DNA from: Flavobacteriales bacterium | GTDB taxonomy: Bacteria > Bacteroidota > Bacteroidia > Flavobacteriales > UBA1820 | Length of the DNA stretch: 37,068 bases | NCBI GenBank assembly: GCA_028709885.1 | Contig: JAQUTH010000003.1 | Span: 1 to 37,068 of the forward strand | Direction: 5' to 3' | In this document: one piece after another, positions 8,075 through 17,083 of the stretch | How the letters are laid out: every line of letters begins with the position of its first letter | Numbering within the stretch: the stretch's first letter is position 1 | Position numbers and translations under genes: made by a program | The notes under the pieces: model-generated | Database searches by the model: none | The model's input: only the letters and a program-made list of their open reading frames with translations | What the model was told of the DNA's origin: nothing

Positions 8075-9100
8075 TCATAATTGAGATACCATTAAGTTAC
8101 ACCCGCGCACATCGCTACTACTGAAACGTCCCAGTACTTCAAAAGTACCGTCTTGATGTAGTTTACCTATGTCCTGTGTGGCTATAAAACAGCAGGAGTG
8201 TATATTGGCAAGGTCTGTTATGTTTATTCCTCCACGGTGAAGGCTATGTTTTGGCAGCAAAGACAGCGGGTCTGATGTACTTCTAAGACGCACTCCGAGC
8301 CATGGCACAGCACTGTAAACGCCTTCGCCTTTGGAATATGCCTGAGAAAGCATTTCTGTCATTCCGTATTCTGAATGTATGTGCTGTACACCAAAACCTT
8401 CTTTGAGTATCCCGTGCAGTTCTTCGCGTATCATTTCTCTTCGGCGCCCTTTCATACCTCCCGTTTCCATAACTATTGCATCTTCTGGCAGGTTGATATG
8501 GTATTTTTCCACAAAATCCAAAAGGGCGAATGACACACCCAATAGAATGATTTTTTCACCTTTTGCTATTGCTTTTTCCAATATTTGGAACAGCTTATCA
8601 TGTTGATAAAGGAAAAAACCACTCTGGGGGTTTTGACTGTCGTTTATAAGACCTTGCGCCATTTCTATCAGAGATGAGCCTTTGCGTTCCAGATAAGAAG
8701 GTAAAAGTGCCAAAACAAGACTTCCTTTTATGTCGCCATAGTGATATTTCCAACCGTTTTTATAACTGCTGGTGTACACGTACATGTAGCGCACATAATG
8801 ACAGCTTTGGCTCATACCAGTAGTCCCGCTGGATAGAAAAGTAACCTCTGGTGTAAAAATCCCAGTTTTTACTTCCTGAGTTTTGAAAAACTGAATAGGC
8901 AAATAAGGTATTTTTTCGGCAGAGTCCACCTCGGCGGGTTTTATACCCAGCAAATCCATGTAACGAGCGTACACAGGGTTGTTTTTGCTTTGGTAGTCAA
9001 ATGCACGCAGGGACAATTCGTTAAAATCGTCCTCGGTTGTGGTTTTGAGAGAAAAAATGCTGTCTAAATACTTTTTTAAGTCCATTGATAAAAATGACAC
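8075..9100 (-). CDS. LuxE-like acyl-protein synthetase / acyltransferase; likely start at 9085 (ATG, MDLKKYLDS) rather than the GTG at 9100
   Basis: 341 aa; IPYLPIQFFKTQEVKTG, FLSSGTTGMSQSCHYV, METGGMKGRRREM, HSEYGMTEMLSQAYS: ANL-like acyl-adenylating LuxE family motifs. Confidence 0.8.
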   Translation of the reverse strand: MSFLSMDLKKYLDSIFSLKTTTEDDFNELSLRAFDYQSKNNPVYARYMDLLGIKPAEVDSAEKIPYLPIQFFKTQEVKTGIFTPEVTFLSSGTTGMSQSCHYVRYMYVYTSSYKNGWKYHYGDIKGSLVLALLPSYLERKGSSLIEMAQGLINDSQNPQSGFFLYQHDKLFQILEKAIAKGEKIILLGVSFALLDFVEKYHINLPEDAIVMETGGMKGRRREMIREELHGILKEGFGVQHIHSEYGMTEMLSQAYSKGEGVYSAVPWLGVRLRSTSDPLSLLPKHSLHRGGINITDLANIHSCCFIATQDIGKLHQDGTFEVLGRFSSSDVRGCNLMVSQL

Positions 9101-9117
9101 CTTTATATATTGGTTTA

Positions 9118-9125
9118 CAAAGGTA
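9118..9125 (-). promoter_or_regulatory. -7 element (TACCTTTG on minus strand) upstream of the LuxE-like gene
   Basis: CAAAGGTA on + strand, exact TAnnTTTG on - strand; no clear -33. Confidence 0.45.
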
Positions 9126-9205
9126 GTTATTTTTAATATTTTATAATCTAAAAATAAGCTTAGGTGTCCTAAAAAACACTATTTTTATGTACTAACCCAC
9201 GGCAA

Positions 9206-9913
9206 ATGAGACATTTCAGCATACTCATCCTTTTGTTTACCGCCTATTCATGCCAAAAAGGCTCTATGAATGATGATACAGCACCCACTCTTTCTTTTAA
9301 AGATGCAAGTATCATGTACAAACAGTCTTCTTTGGATAGCTCTACGTATGTGAGCTATTGTACTATCACACTGGCGTTTACAGACGCATCTGGGGATATA
9401 GGGTGGAGCACAGATGAACAGTATCAGTCTTTTCCAACCATGCCAGTAGCCCCTATGACCTCATACACCAATGCCGATACGTCTGACGTTTATCCTGAGC
9501 TAAACAAATATTATATTAACACTCAAAAGATATTTTATTCCAGATATTTTCCCGATGAAACGTTCGTTCCTTTTGACGATGTGAGTTTTTACCCTGTTTT
9601 GATGTCAAAATATGAACAGCTTGTTCAGTTGTATGAGCGGATAATGCAGAAAGAGTATTACTGTCTTTTGGTGGAGTATTTTGAAGGGAAAACAGCCAAA
9701 GTACTACGCAGTGATGTCAATTACAATTCTGTTTTGCCTCCTTTGGGCGGATATGTACCCGGTGGAACTATGGCAAAAGGAGATATAGTCTATGATATCA
9801 ATGTGTCTGAACGTCATAATGATACGGTCTCTTTTTCATTCGTGCTGAGGGACAGAGTGAAAAACACCAGCCAGAAAGTGTACACTCCTTTTTTTGTAAT
9901 CCCAAAAAAATGA
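9206..9913 (+). CDS. Hypothetical lipoprotein
   Basis: 235 aa; lipobox MRHFSILILLFTAYSC; no recognised domain. Confidence 0.75.
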   Translation: MRHFSILILLFTAYSCQKGSMNDDTAPTLSFKDASIMYKQSSLDSSTYVSYCTITLAFTDASGDIGWSTDEQYQSFPTMPVAPMTSYTNADTSDVYPELNKYYINTQKIFYSRYFPDETFVPFDDVSFYPVLMSKYEQLVQLYERIMQKEYYCLLVEYFEGKTAKVLRSDVNYNSVLPPLGGYVPGGTMAKGDIVYDINVSERHNDTVSFSFVLRDRVKNTSQKVYTPFFVIPKK

Positions 9914-9971
9914 TGAGTAGTCAAAAAAATGTTTAACTTTACACTTTGGAATTAATCATAAAATAAAAGAT

Positions 9972-10985
9972 ATGAAAACATTAAAAACTATCATTTTAGC
10001 ACTATGCGTAGTGTCGTTGTCTTCATGTGGCAAATATTCAAAATTGCCCGATGGAATATATGCAGACATAAAAGTGGAAAAAGGACCAGAGCTTTTGCTC
10101 AAACTTGACACCGTAAACACTCCTATGACCACAGGAAACTTTGTGGCGTTGGCAGAAGGAACCATGACAGAAGGCATAGACCCAGCATACCAAGGAAAAA
10201 AATACTATGACGGACTGGTTTTCCACCGCGTGATACGTGATTTTATGATACAAACCGGAGACCCTAAGGGTACAGGCGAAGGCGGACCAGGTTATCAGTT
10301 CCCAAATGAAGTATCAGACGTAGTAAAACACCATGCAGGAGTTATCGCTATGGCAAATGCAGGAGCAGACACCAACGGTTCACAGTTTTACATCACAGAA
10401 GCCGAAACACCATGGCTTGACGGAGGATACAGCATCTTCGGAGAATTGGTAGATACTGCCGATGTTGCCAAAGTCAAAATGGTAAACCAAGGCAACAAGA
10501 TAAAAGAAGTAGTCATAGTCCGCAAAGGTAAATCAGCAGAAAAATGGGACGCTGTAAAAGCATTTACAGAAGGAAAAACAAAGATAGAAGCTGAACACGC
10601 AGCCAAAGCAGCAGCATTGAAAGCGACGATAGATTCTACATTTGCCACAGCAGAAGTATTGCCAAGTGGAGTAAAAATACTTTATATAGAAAAAGGCAAA
10701 GGAAAACCTTACAAAGCAGGAGAGACAGCCCGTGTTAATTATACAGGTATGTTCTTGGACGGTAAAGTATTTGACTCATCACTAAGCGAAGGACGGACAC
10801 CATTTGAGTTTACTCTTGGGGCAGGACAAGTCATTAAGGGTTGGGATGAAGCAGTAGCAGTGATACCAGTTGGTAGCAAAGCCAAAGTATATCTGCCTTC
10901 TGATATGGCATACGGACAACGTGGAGTAGGACCTATTCCAGCCAATACAGACCTCATTTTTGACATAGAGGTACTCAAAAAGTAA
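9972..10985 (+). CDS. Dual-family peptidyl-prolyl isomerase (N-terminal cyclophilin, C-terminal FKBP), predicted lipoprotein
   Basis: 337 aa; lipobox LCVVSLSSC; cyclophilin motifs FHRVIRDFMIQTGDP, NGSQFYIT, WLDGGYSIFG; FKBP motifs VNYTGMFLDGKVFDSS, VIKGWDEAV, MAYGQRGVGPIPANTDLIFDIEVL. Confidence 0.93.
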   Translation: MKTLKTIILALCVVSLSSCGKYSKLPDGIYADIKVEKGPELLLKLDTVNTPMTTGNFVALAEGTMTEGIDPAYQGKKYYDGLVFHRVIRDFMIQTGDPKGTGEGGPGYQFPNEVSDVVKHHAGVIAMANAGADTNGSQFYITEAETPWLDGGYSIFGELVDTADVAKVKMVNQGNKIKEVVIVRKGKSAEKWDAVKAFTEGKTKIEAEHAAKAAALKATIDSTFATAEVLPSGVKILYIEKGKGKPYKAGETARVNYTGMFLDGKVFDSSLSEGRTPFEFTLGAGQVIKGWDEAVAVIPVGSKAKVYLPSDMAYGQRGVGPIPANTDLIFDIEVLKK

Positions 10986-11010
10986 ATAACATCAAAAAAA
11001 AAGATAAAAC

Positions 11011-11943
11011 ATGCAAGACGGAATTTACGCTAAAATACACACCACCAAAGGCGATATTTTAGTGCAGTTAGAAGCTGAAAAAGCACCAGTAACAGTAGCC
11101 AATTTTGTAGGTTTGGCAGAAGGTAGTATCAAGAACAGCAGCAAAAAAGCAGGCGAACCATATTATGACGGGCTCAAATTTCACCGCGTGATATCAGACT
11201 TCATGATACAAGGAGGCGACCCTACTGGCACAGGTGCAGGTGGTCCAGGTTATCATTTTGATGATGAATTTGACTCATCTTTGCGTCATGATGCACCAGG
11301 AGTACTCTCCATGGCAAATGCAGGACCAGGCACTAACGGCTCTCAGTTTTTCATAACTCACGTGGCAACACCATGGTTGGATGACAAACACACCATTTTT
11401 GGACACGTGGTAGAAGGACAAGATGTGGTGAACAAAATAGCGCAAGGTGATAAAATGGACAAAGTAGAAATCATCCGCGTAGGAGAAAAAGCAGAGTCTT
11501 TTGATGCACCAAAAGTGTTTGCCGCAGCTGACCAGATGAAACAAGAACGTATGCAGGCAGCTCAAAAACGCATGGAAGAAGAGCTTGACAAAATGTCCGA
11601 AGGTTTTACCAAAACAGCATCTGGACTTCGTATCCGCACTGACAAACAAGGTGCAGGCGAAACTATCAAAAAAGGACAAACAGCCACTGTACACTACACA
11701 GGAATGTTTCCTGACGGACGTGTTTTTGACTCATCTGTACGTCGCAATGAACCATTTGCACTTCCAGTAGGAGCAGGACGTGTTATAGCAGGCTGGGACG
11801 AAGCACTACAAATGATGAAAAAAGGTGAAAAAGTTACTGTCATTCTTCCTCCACATTTGGCATACGGACAGTACGGAGCAGGCGGTGTAATACCACCAAA
11901 TGCAGTTTTGAAATTTGAAATAGAGGTATTGGATGTGAAATAA
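11011..11943 (+). CDS. Dual-family peptidyl-prolyl isomerase (cyclophilin-FKBP fusion), no signal peptide
   Basis: 310 aa; [42 protein letters not shown] (cyclophilin); [52 protein letters not shown] (FKBP). Starts cytosolically ([14 protein letters not shown]). Confidence 0.93.
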   Translation: MQDGIYAKIHTTKGDILVQLEAEKAPVTVANFVGLAEGSIKNSSKKAGEPYYDGLKFHRVISDFMIQGGDPTGTGAGGPGYHFDDEFDSSLRHDAPGVLSMANAGPGTNGSQFFITHVATPWLDDKHTIFGHVVEGQDVVNKIAQGDKMDKVEIIRVGEKAESFDAPKVFAAADQMKQERMQAAQKRMEEELDKMSEGFTKTASGLRIRTDKQGAGETIKKGQTATVHYTGMFPDGRVFDSSVRRNEPFALPVGAGRVIAGWDEALQMMKKGEKVTVILPPHLAYGQYGAGGVIPPNAVLKFEIEVLDVK

Positions 11944-11958
11944 TCCACCTTTGCTCAT

Positions 11959-11990
11959 AAAAAATCCCGCGCCACAGGCGCGGGATTTTT
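11959..11990. terminator. Bidirectional intrinsic terminator between convergent genes
   Basis: aaaaaatcccgcgcc-aca-ggcgcgggattttt. Confidence 0.92.
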
Positions 11991-12006
11991 GTTTTAAATA
12001 TATCTG

Positions 12007-12861
12007 TTAGTTGAAAATGATAGTCTTGTTTCGGTACACCAATACCTTGTGTTCTATGTGTTTGCGCACAGCACGGGAAAGGACTATTTTTTCCAAATCT
12101 CGTCCTTTTCTTACCAGTTCATTTACAGAATCTTTGTGCGTAATGCGCTCCACATCCTGCTCTATGATGGGTCCAGCATCCAGTTCGGTGGTAACATAGT
12201 GGCTGGTAGCACCTATAATCTTTACGCCTCTCTGATATGCCGCTTGATATGGTTTTGCACCTATGAAAGCAGGTAAAAAAGAGTGGTGTATGTTTATTAT
12301 GCGGTTGGGGTAACTCTCTATCATATTTTCCGAGATAACCTGCATATAACGGGCCAAGACAATGAAATCTATGTTATTTTCTTTTAAAAGAGCCATTTCT
12401 TTTGCCTCCATTTCGGTTTTGTTATCCTTTGTTATCGGAAAAATGTAGTACGGAATACCAAAACTCTTGGCAACATCGCCCATATCGGGGTGGTTACTTA
12501 TGATAAGAGGTATGTCGGCACACCATTCGCCAGCGGTGTAACGAGAAAGCATATCGTACAGACAGTGAGACATTTTGGATACAAAAATAGCCATACGAGG
12601 TTTGACATCGGAAAAATACACACGAAATGTCATGTTGTATTTTTTGGCATATAGGGTGTCAAAATATTCGGCTATCTTGTCCGCAGGGATGAGAAAATTG
12701 TCTAATTCCCATTCCAAACGCATGAAGAATATTTTTTCCTCGTTATCTACATATTGGTCTAAATAGACTATGTTTCCTTTATTTACCGTTATAAAATTGG
12801 TTACCTGAGTTATTATGCCTGGCTGGTCTGGGCAATGCAATAATATTTGCGCTTTCTTCAT
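12007..12861 (-). CDS. purU: Formyltetrahydrofolate deformylase
   Basis: 284 aa; N-terminal ACT domain (AQILLHCPDQPGIITQVTNFI), C-terminal formyltransferase (ISNHPD, VLARYMQVIS, INIHHSFLPAFIGAKPYQAAYQRGVKIIGATSHYVTTELDAGPIIEQ). Confidence 0.95.
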   Translation of the reverse strand: MKKAQILLHCPDQPGIITQVTNFITVNKGNIVYLDQYVDNEEKIFFMRLEWELDNFLIPADKIAEYFDTLYAKKYNMTFRVYFSDVKPRMAIFVSKMSHCLYDMLSRYTAGEWCADIPLIISNHPDMGDVAKSFGIPYYIFPITKDNKTEMEAKEMALLKENNIDFIVLARYMQVISENMIESYPNRIINIHHSFLPAFIGAKPYQAAYQRGVKIIGATSHYVTTELDAGPIIEQDVERITHKDSVNELVRKGRDLEKIVLSRAVRKHIEHKVLVYRNKTIIFN

Positions 12862-12891
12862 TTATATATAACATCCACAATTATTAAGCTA

Positions 12892-12899
12892 CAAAAGTA
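12892..12899 (-). promoter_or_regulatory. -7 element (TACTTTTG on minus strand) upstream of purU
   Basis: CAAAAGTA on + strand. Confidence 0.45.
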
Positions 12900-12935
12900 G
12901 TGATATTTTGTTAAAAATAGTATAATATTGAAGTT

Positions 12936-15419
12936 TTATTTTTCTGAAATGATGACTAAAACCCCAGCTCGGATGTCTTTTTCAGAAAAGCCTTTGTTAA
13001 GGTTAAGAAAGACGTCTTTGCTCATACCAGTTGCCAAGAGTATCTTTTCCAGCGTGTTTTCTGCCCTTTCTACACGGTGATGAGTGCGGTCAAAAGAAGC
13101 GTAATCACATGTTTTACATACTTTTAGCACCATGCCCTCAAAAGGAGAAATACCTCTGAGTCCACCGTTCAGGGCACGCAAATCCTCACTCGTTATTCCA
13201 AAAAAAGTAGCCACTGTACCGTAATTGTCTCCTGTTTTAAGGGTGTAAAACTCCACTTTTTTATCTGCTGTTTTCTCTTTTTCCTTATCAATGACAGCGG
13301 TGGAGGATGACGTTTTTGGCAACGTGTCTATTTTATAGGTAATAACGGGCGAAACAAATGCACTGACGGTAGTATCTGTCGTTGTGGCAATGTTTTTTTG
13401 TTCCAAAGGAGTGTAGTCCGATGCAACTTCGCGTACTATTTCACCTAAAACCTTGAAGTCTGTACGGCGGTTGTACTGGCGCGCTTCTTCGTCTTTTTCA
13501 GGACTTTTAAGAGCTGAAATATAACTTTCGGTAAGGACTGTTCCGGGGGCAAAATTGCTTTTGAAATACATTGGAATGATAAAAGGTTCGGTTTCGCCCA
13601 TACCACGACTACGAAGACGCATAGGGTCTATGCCACGACTAATGAGGTAATCTACACAGCTTTTGGCACGCTCATCAGATAGACGAAGGTTGTAATCGTC
13701 CAGTCCTTTATGGTCTGTGTGGGCGCGCAATTCTATCACTATGGACGGGTTTTCTTCCAGTGTTACCACCAAGATATCCAATGCTTTTTTGCCCTCAGGA
13801 CGAAGTGTGGCACGGTCAAAATCGTACTCTATTCGTGGGAGAACTATCGGTTTAGTCATGGGGTCTATCTCGGCTATTATCTGCGTGGTGTGCAGTTTTC
13901 CTTCGGGTGTGTTGGTAAATTCTTCCTCGTCCACCCCGTGTGTGGTGGCTGAAAACGAAGAAATGAGGTAGTGCTTTTTGTCCACTGTAATTTTATAAGT
14001 GGTAGCTTCTGAAATGATGTTAGGCGAGGCTATGAAAATGCCTTTTGCATCGGTAGAAAGGGTGTTTATACTGCCATTTGAGCCTTCTATGCGCACGGTG
14101 GCATTATCCAGAGGAAGTCCTGTTTTGTTATCTATCACTACACCTTGAATGGCGTACAGGTGTGGAATAGGGCGCATTCGGTATATATCGTCCTTGCCCA
14201 TGCCACCGTTTCTGTTTGACGAGAAAAAACCGTCCCCTTTTTCTGTTATGACAAATGAAAAATCATCTGCCGAGGAGTTTACAGGCGTACCCATGTTTAT
14301 TGCCGAGGTGAAAATGCCGTTTTTTTCATCACTGTAAAAAATGTCAAGCCCACCCATACCTGCGTGTCCAGAAGATGAGAAATACAGCCGTCCATTATTT
14401 GCAATGAAGGGAAAAAGCTCATCTGATGAAGTGTTTACCGACGGTATTTCTCGCCATGCGCTCCAATGTGTGGAGTCTGTTTTTACCACAAAAAAGATGT
14501 CTTTATCTGAGTTTTTACTCCGCTGAGCAGAAAAGAAAAGTTTATTGCCGTCGGGAGAAAGGCTTGGGTGTCCTACGGTAAGTCCACTATCTGCCTTGAT
14601 GACTATTTCAGGTGCGCTCCATGTGCTATCTGATGTCTTTACGCTTTTCATTATGGCGCACCCCATACCTTGTTCTGCGTTTTCACACTGGGTAAAATAT
14701 ACTTCTTTGCCATTTTTGGAAAAGGAAGAAGCTCCACGATGCGGTGTGCGGTTTTCGTCTAAAACAAATGGTACGGGAATACTCCATTTTCCGGCTGATG
14801 AAATGTCGGGGTTATATAGTAATGTGCTGATGTATAGAGTGGAGGATGCTTCACCTTGACGGTGGTCTTGCGATGCTTTGTCTGTGGCACGGCGCGATGA
14901 TGTGAATACCAAGTTCCCTTTTTCATCCAGTGATGGAGCAAAATCTCTTTCTGTGCTGTTTATTTCATCTATTTGATTTACAGTGTATGGCGATTTTTGT
15001 TTTGATATTTTTTCTGCCATTTCTATCCCTTCAAGTATTTTTTTTGCCAAGTCATCTTCGGGAGATTCTTCTATGTATTGTAAAATGGTGGCGCGAGCGG
15101 TGGTGTATTGTCCTAATATTTTTTCTATTTTGCCTTTTTCAAGAGTGGTTTTTGGTCCGTAATTTTTTTCTTGTGCTATGGTAAAATGGTGTAATGACTG
15201 CTCGTACATACTGTTTTGAGCGTAGCTTTCGCCCAATGCAAAATGTAGCATAGCTGTGGTATTTTCATTTTTTTCCACAGAAAGAGCGCTCTGCAAAAGA
15301 GGTATTGCGTTGGCGTATTTATGCTGTGAATAGGCGTTTAACGCTTTTTGCGAAGCTGGTGTTTGAGCGTGTAAAATGGCTGTCAGAGCTGTCAGCACAA
15401 GACATAAAAAACATTTCAT
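12936..15419 (-). CDS. OmpA-family envelope protein: TPR + PD40/beta-propeller + carboxypeptidase-regulatory-like domain + OmpA C-domain + two C-terminal LysM-like repeats (PorE-like layout with extension)
   Basis: 827 aa; signal peptide; TPR-like N-term; LSPDGNKLFFSAQR/NNGRLYFSSSGHAGMGGLDIFYS PD40 repeats; IQGVVIDNKTGLPLDNATVRIEG CRD; IELRAHTDHKGLDDYNLRLSDERAKSCVDYLISRGIDPMRLRSRGMGE OmpA; YTLKTGDNYGTVATFFGITSEDLRALNGG and HRVERAENTLEKILLATGMSKDVFLNLN LysM-like. Confidence 0.87.
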   Translation of the reverse strand: MKCFLCLVLTALTAILHAQTPASQKALNAYSQHKYANAIPLLQSALSVEKNENTTAMLHFALGESYAQNSMYEQSLHHFTIAQEKNYGPKTTLEKGKIEKILGQYTTARATILQYIEESPEDDLAKKILEGIEMAEKISKQKSPYTVNQIDEINSTERDFAPSLDEKGNLVFTSSRRATDKASQDHRQGEASSTLYISTLLYNPDISSAGKWSIPVPFVLDENRTPHRGASSFSKNGKEVYFTQCENAEQGMGCAIMKSVKTSDSTWSAPEIVIKADSGLTVGHPSLSPDGNKLFFSAQRSKNSDKDIFFVVKTDSTHWSAWREIPSVNTSSDELFPFIANNGRLYFSSSGHAGMGGLDIFYSDEKNGIFTSAINMGTPVNSSADDFSFVITEKGDGFFSSNRNGGMGKDDIYRMRPIPHLYAIQGVVIDNKTGLPLDNATVRIEGSNGSINTLSTDAKGIFIASPNIISEATTYKITVDKKHYLISSFSATTHGVDEEEFTNTPEGKLHTTQIIAEIDPMTKPIVLPRIEYDFDRATLRPEGKKALDILVVTLEENPSIVIELRAHTDHKGLDDYNLRLSDERAKSCVDYLISRGIDPMRLRSRGMGETEPFIIPMYFKSNFAPGTVLTESYISALKSPEKDEEARQYNRRTDFKVLGEIVREVASDYTPLEQKNIATTTDTTVSAFVSPVITYKIDTLPKTSSSTAVIDKEKEKTADKKVEFYTLKTGDNYGTVATFFGITSEDLRALNGGLRGISPFEGMVLKVCKTCDYASFDRTHHRVERAENTLEKILLATGMSKDVFLNLNKGFSEKDIRAGVLVIISEK

Positions 15420-15477
15420 ACGGTTTTTTCTTTACCGTAAGTTAGCTTTTTTAGTAGTAAAAATCTAATGCGTTGCG

Positions 15478-16929
15478 CTAATTAAAAGTAACAATACCTC
15501 GTCTTATTCGGCTTTTCACGCGTTTCATATACAAAAATACTATGTAGCTCACCATGATAGTGAATACCCCGCCACAGCCCATAGCTAAATAGTAATCGGT
15601 GGCAAAACCTTCTGGGGAGAACATGATGTAAAAAGAAACTATGAATGTCATGAACATAGCTGGCAGAAAAGTTAACCAATATTGTTTGTCTTTGATGAAA
15701 AGATATACTGTGATAGTCCACAGACATATAGCTGCTAAAACTTGGTTGGCCCATGCAAAATATCTCCACAATACATCAAAAGGCATCAATGTAATGCTAA
15801 AACCTACTATGAATAGCGGTACACATATATATAGACGTTTTTTTATGGAATGTTGCTCCATGCCTAACATATCCGCTATCATAAGTCTTGCACTGCGAAA
15901 AGCTGTATCTCCACTGGTAATAGGAGCTACTACCACACCCAAAAGAGCCAACAATGCGCCTACTTTTCCCATAGTGCTGTTGGTTATGCTATTGACGGCC
16001 CAAGCAGCATTGTTTCCATGTTCAGCCATTGCGGTGTTAAGACCATCTACGCCACCCCAGAATGCCATTCCTATTGCAGCCCAAATAAGAGCGATAATGC
16101 CCTCGGCTATCATAGCACCAAAGAACACAGGACGACCTTCCTTTTCGTTTCTCACACACCGAGCCATCATAGGGCTTTGCGTAGCGTGAAAACCAGATAT
16201 TGCGCCACAAGCTATTGTTATGAAAAGAGTAGGAAATATTGGAAACTTGTCTGGGCGAATGTTCATATTATGAAGATTGGCAAATGATATTTCTGGAATG
16301 TCATATCCACGTGTGGTGATGACATATAAAATACCAAATGCCATAAAAATAAGAGCCGCTCCGAAAATAGGGTATATTTGTCCTATTATTTTATCAATAG
16401 GAAGCATGGTAGCCAGTATGTAATACACTAATATGATATATACCCAAATAGTCTTTGGCATACCACTTATACTCTCTATTATGCCAGCAGGACCTACCAT
16501 AAAAACAGCACCCACCAGTACTATCAGAAATATTGTTGAAAATCTCATGATGTGTTTTACTAACGGACCCATGTATTTGCCAACTATCTCAGGAAAAGAC
16601 ATACCCCCTTCGCGAAGAGAAATCATACCACTGGCATAATCTTGCACAGCACCTATGAAAATACATCCACATGTTATCCAAATAAAAGCCACCGGACCGT
16701 ACATAGCACCCATGATAGCTCCGAAAATAGGGCCAAGCCCTGCTATGTTAAGCAACTGAATAAGAAAAGTCTTCCACATAGGCATTGGAAGAAAATCAAC
16801 ATCATCTTTTTTATTTATAGACGGAACGCTTTTTGAGGAGTCAGCCACAAAAACCTTTTTATCTAAATATACAGCGTATGTAAAATAAGACCCAACTAAA
16901 AGAGTAAGGCATATAAAAAATGATATCAT
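15478..16929 (-). CDS. cstA: Carbon starvation protein A family transporter
   Basis: 483 aa polytopic; NIAGLGPIFGAIMGAMYGPVAFIWITCGCIFIGAVQDY, SGFHATQSPMMARC, TSGDTAFRSARL motifs. Confidence 0.9.
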   Translation of the reverse strand: MISFFICLTLLVGSYFTYAVYLDKKVFVADSSKSVPSINKKDDVDFLPMPMWKTFLIQLLNIAGLGPIFGAIMGAMYGPVAFIWITCGCIFIGAVQDYASGMISLREGGMSFPEIVGKYMGPLVKHIMRFSTIFLIVLVGAVFMVGPAGIIESISGMPKTIWVYIILVYYILATMLPIDKIIGQIYPIFGAALIFMAFGILYVITTRGYDIPEISFANLHNMNIRPDKFPIFPTLFITIACGAISGFHATQSPMMARCVRNEKEGRPVFFGAMIAEGIIALIWAAIGMAFWGGVDGLNTAMAEHGNNAAWAVNSITNSTMGKVGALLALLGVVVAPITSGDTAFRSARLMIADMLGMEQHSIKKRLYICVPLFIVGFSITLMPFDVLWRYFAWANQVLAAICLWTITVYLFIKDKQYWLTFLPAMFMTFIVSFYIMFSPEGFATDYYLAMGCGGVFTIMVSYIVFLYMKRVKSRIRRGIVTFN

Positions 16930-16955
16930 GATGTTATGTATGTGTTAAAACGTTA

Positions 16956-16963
16956 CAAATGTA
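16956..16963 (-). promoter_or_regulatory. -7 element (TACATTTG on minus strand) upstream of cstA
   Basis: CAAATGTA on + strand. Confidence 0.45.
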
Positions 16964-17083
16964 CGCAAAAATTCAGTAAAAAAGCCTTTTTGTGCATTGG
17001 AATAATAACATTTATACTCTTTTTATAAAATAATCATAAATGGTACATCCTATTCGTTTTCTCTACAATAAAAAAAGAAAAAA

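Noticed and set aside
9096-9168. Inverted repeat GACACCT (9096-9102) / AGGTGTC (9162-9168) across the LuxE-like/lipoprotein divergent intergenic region
   Set aside because: A 7-bp inverted repeat in about 120 bp is plausible by chance; no further operator features.
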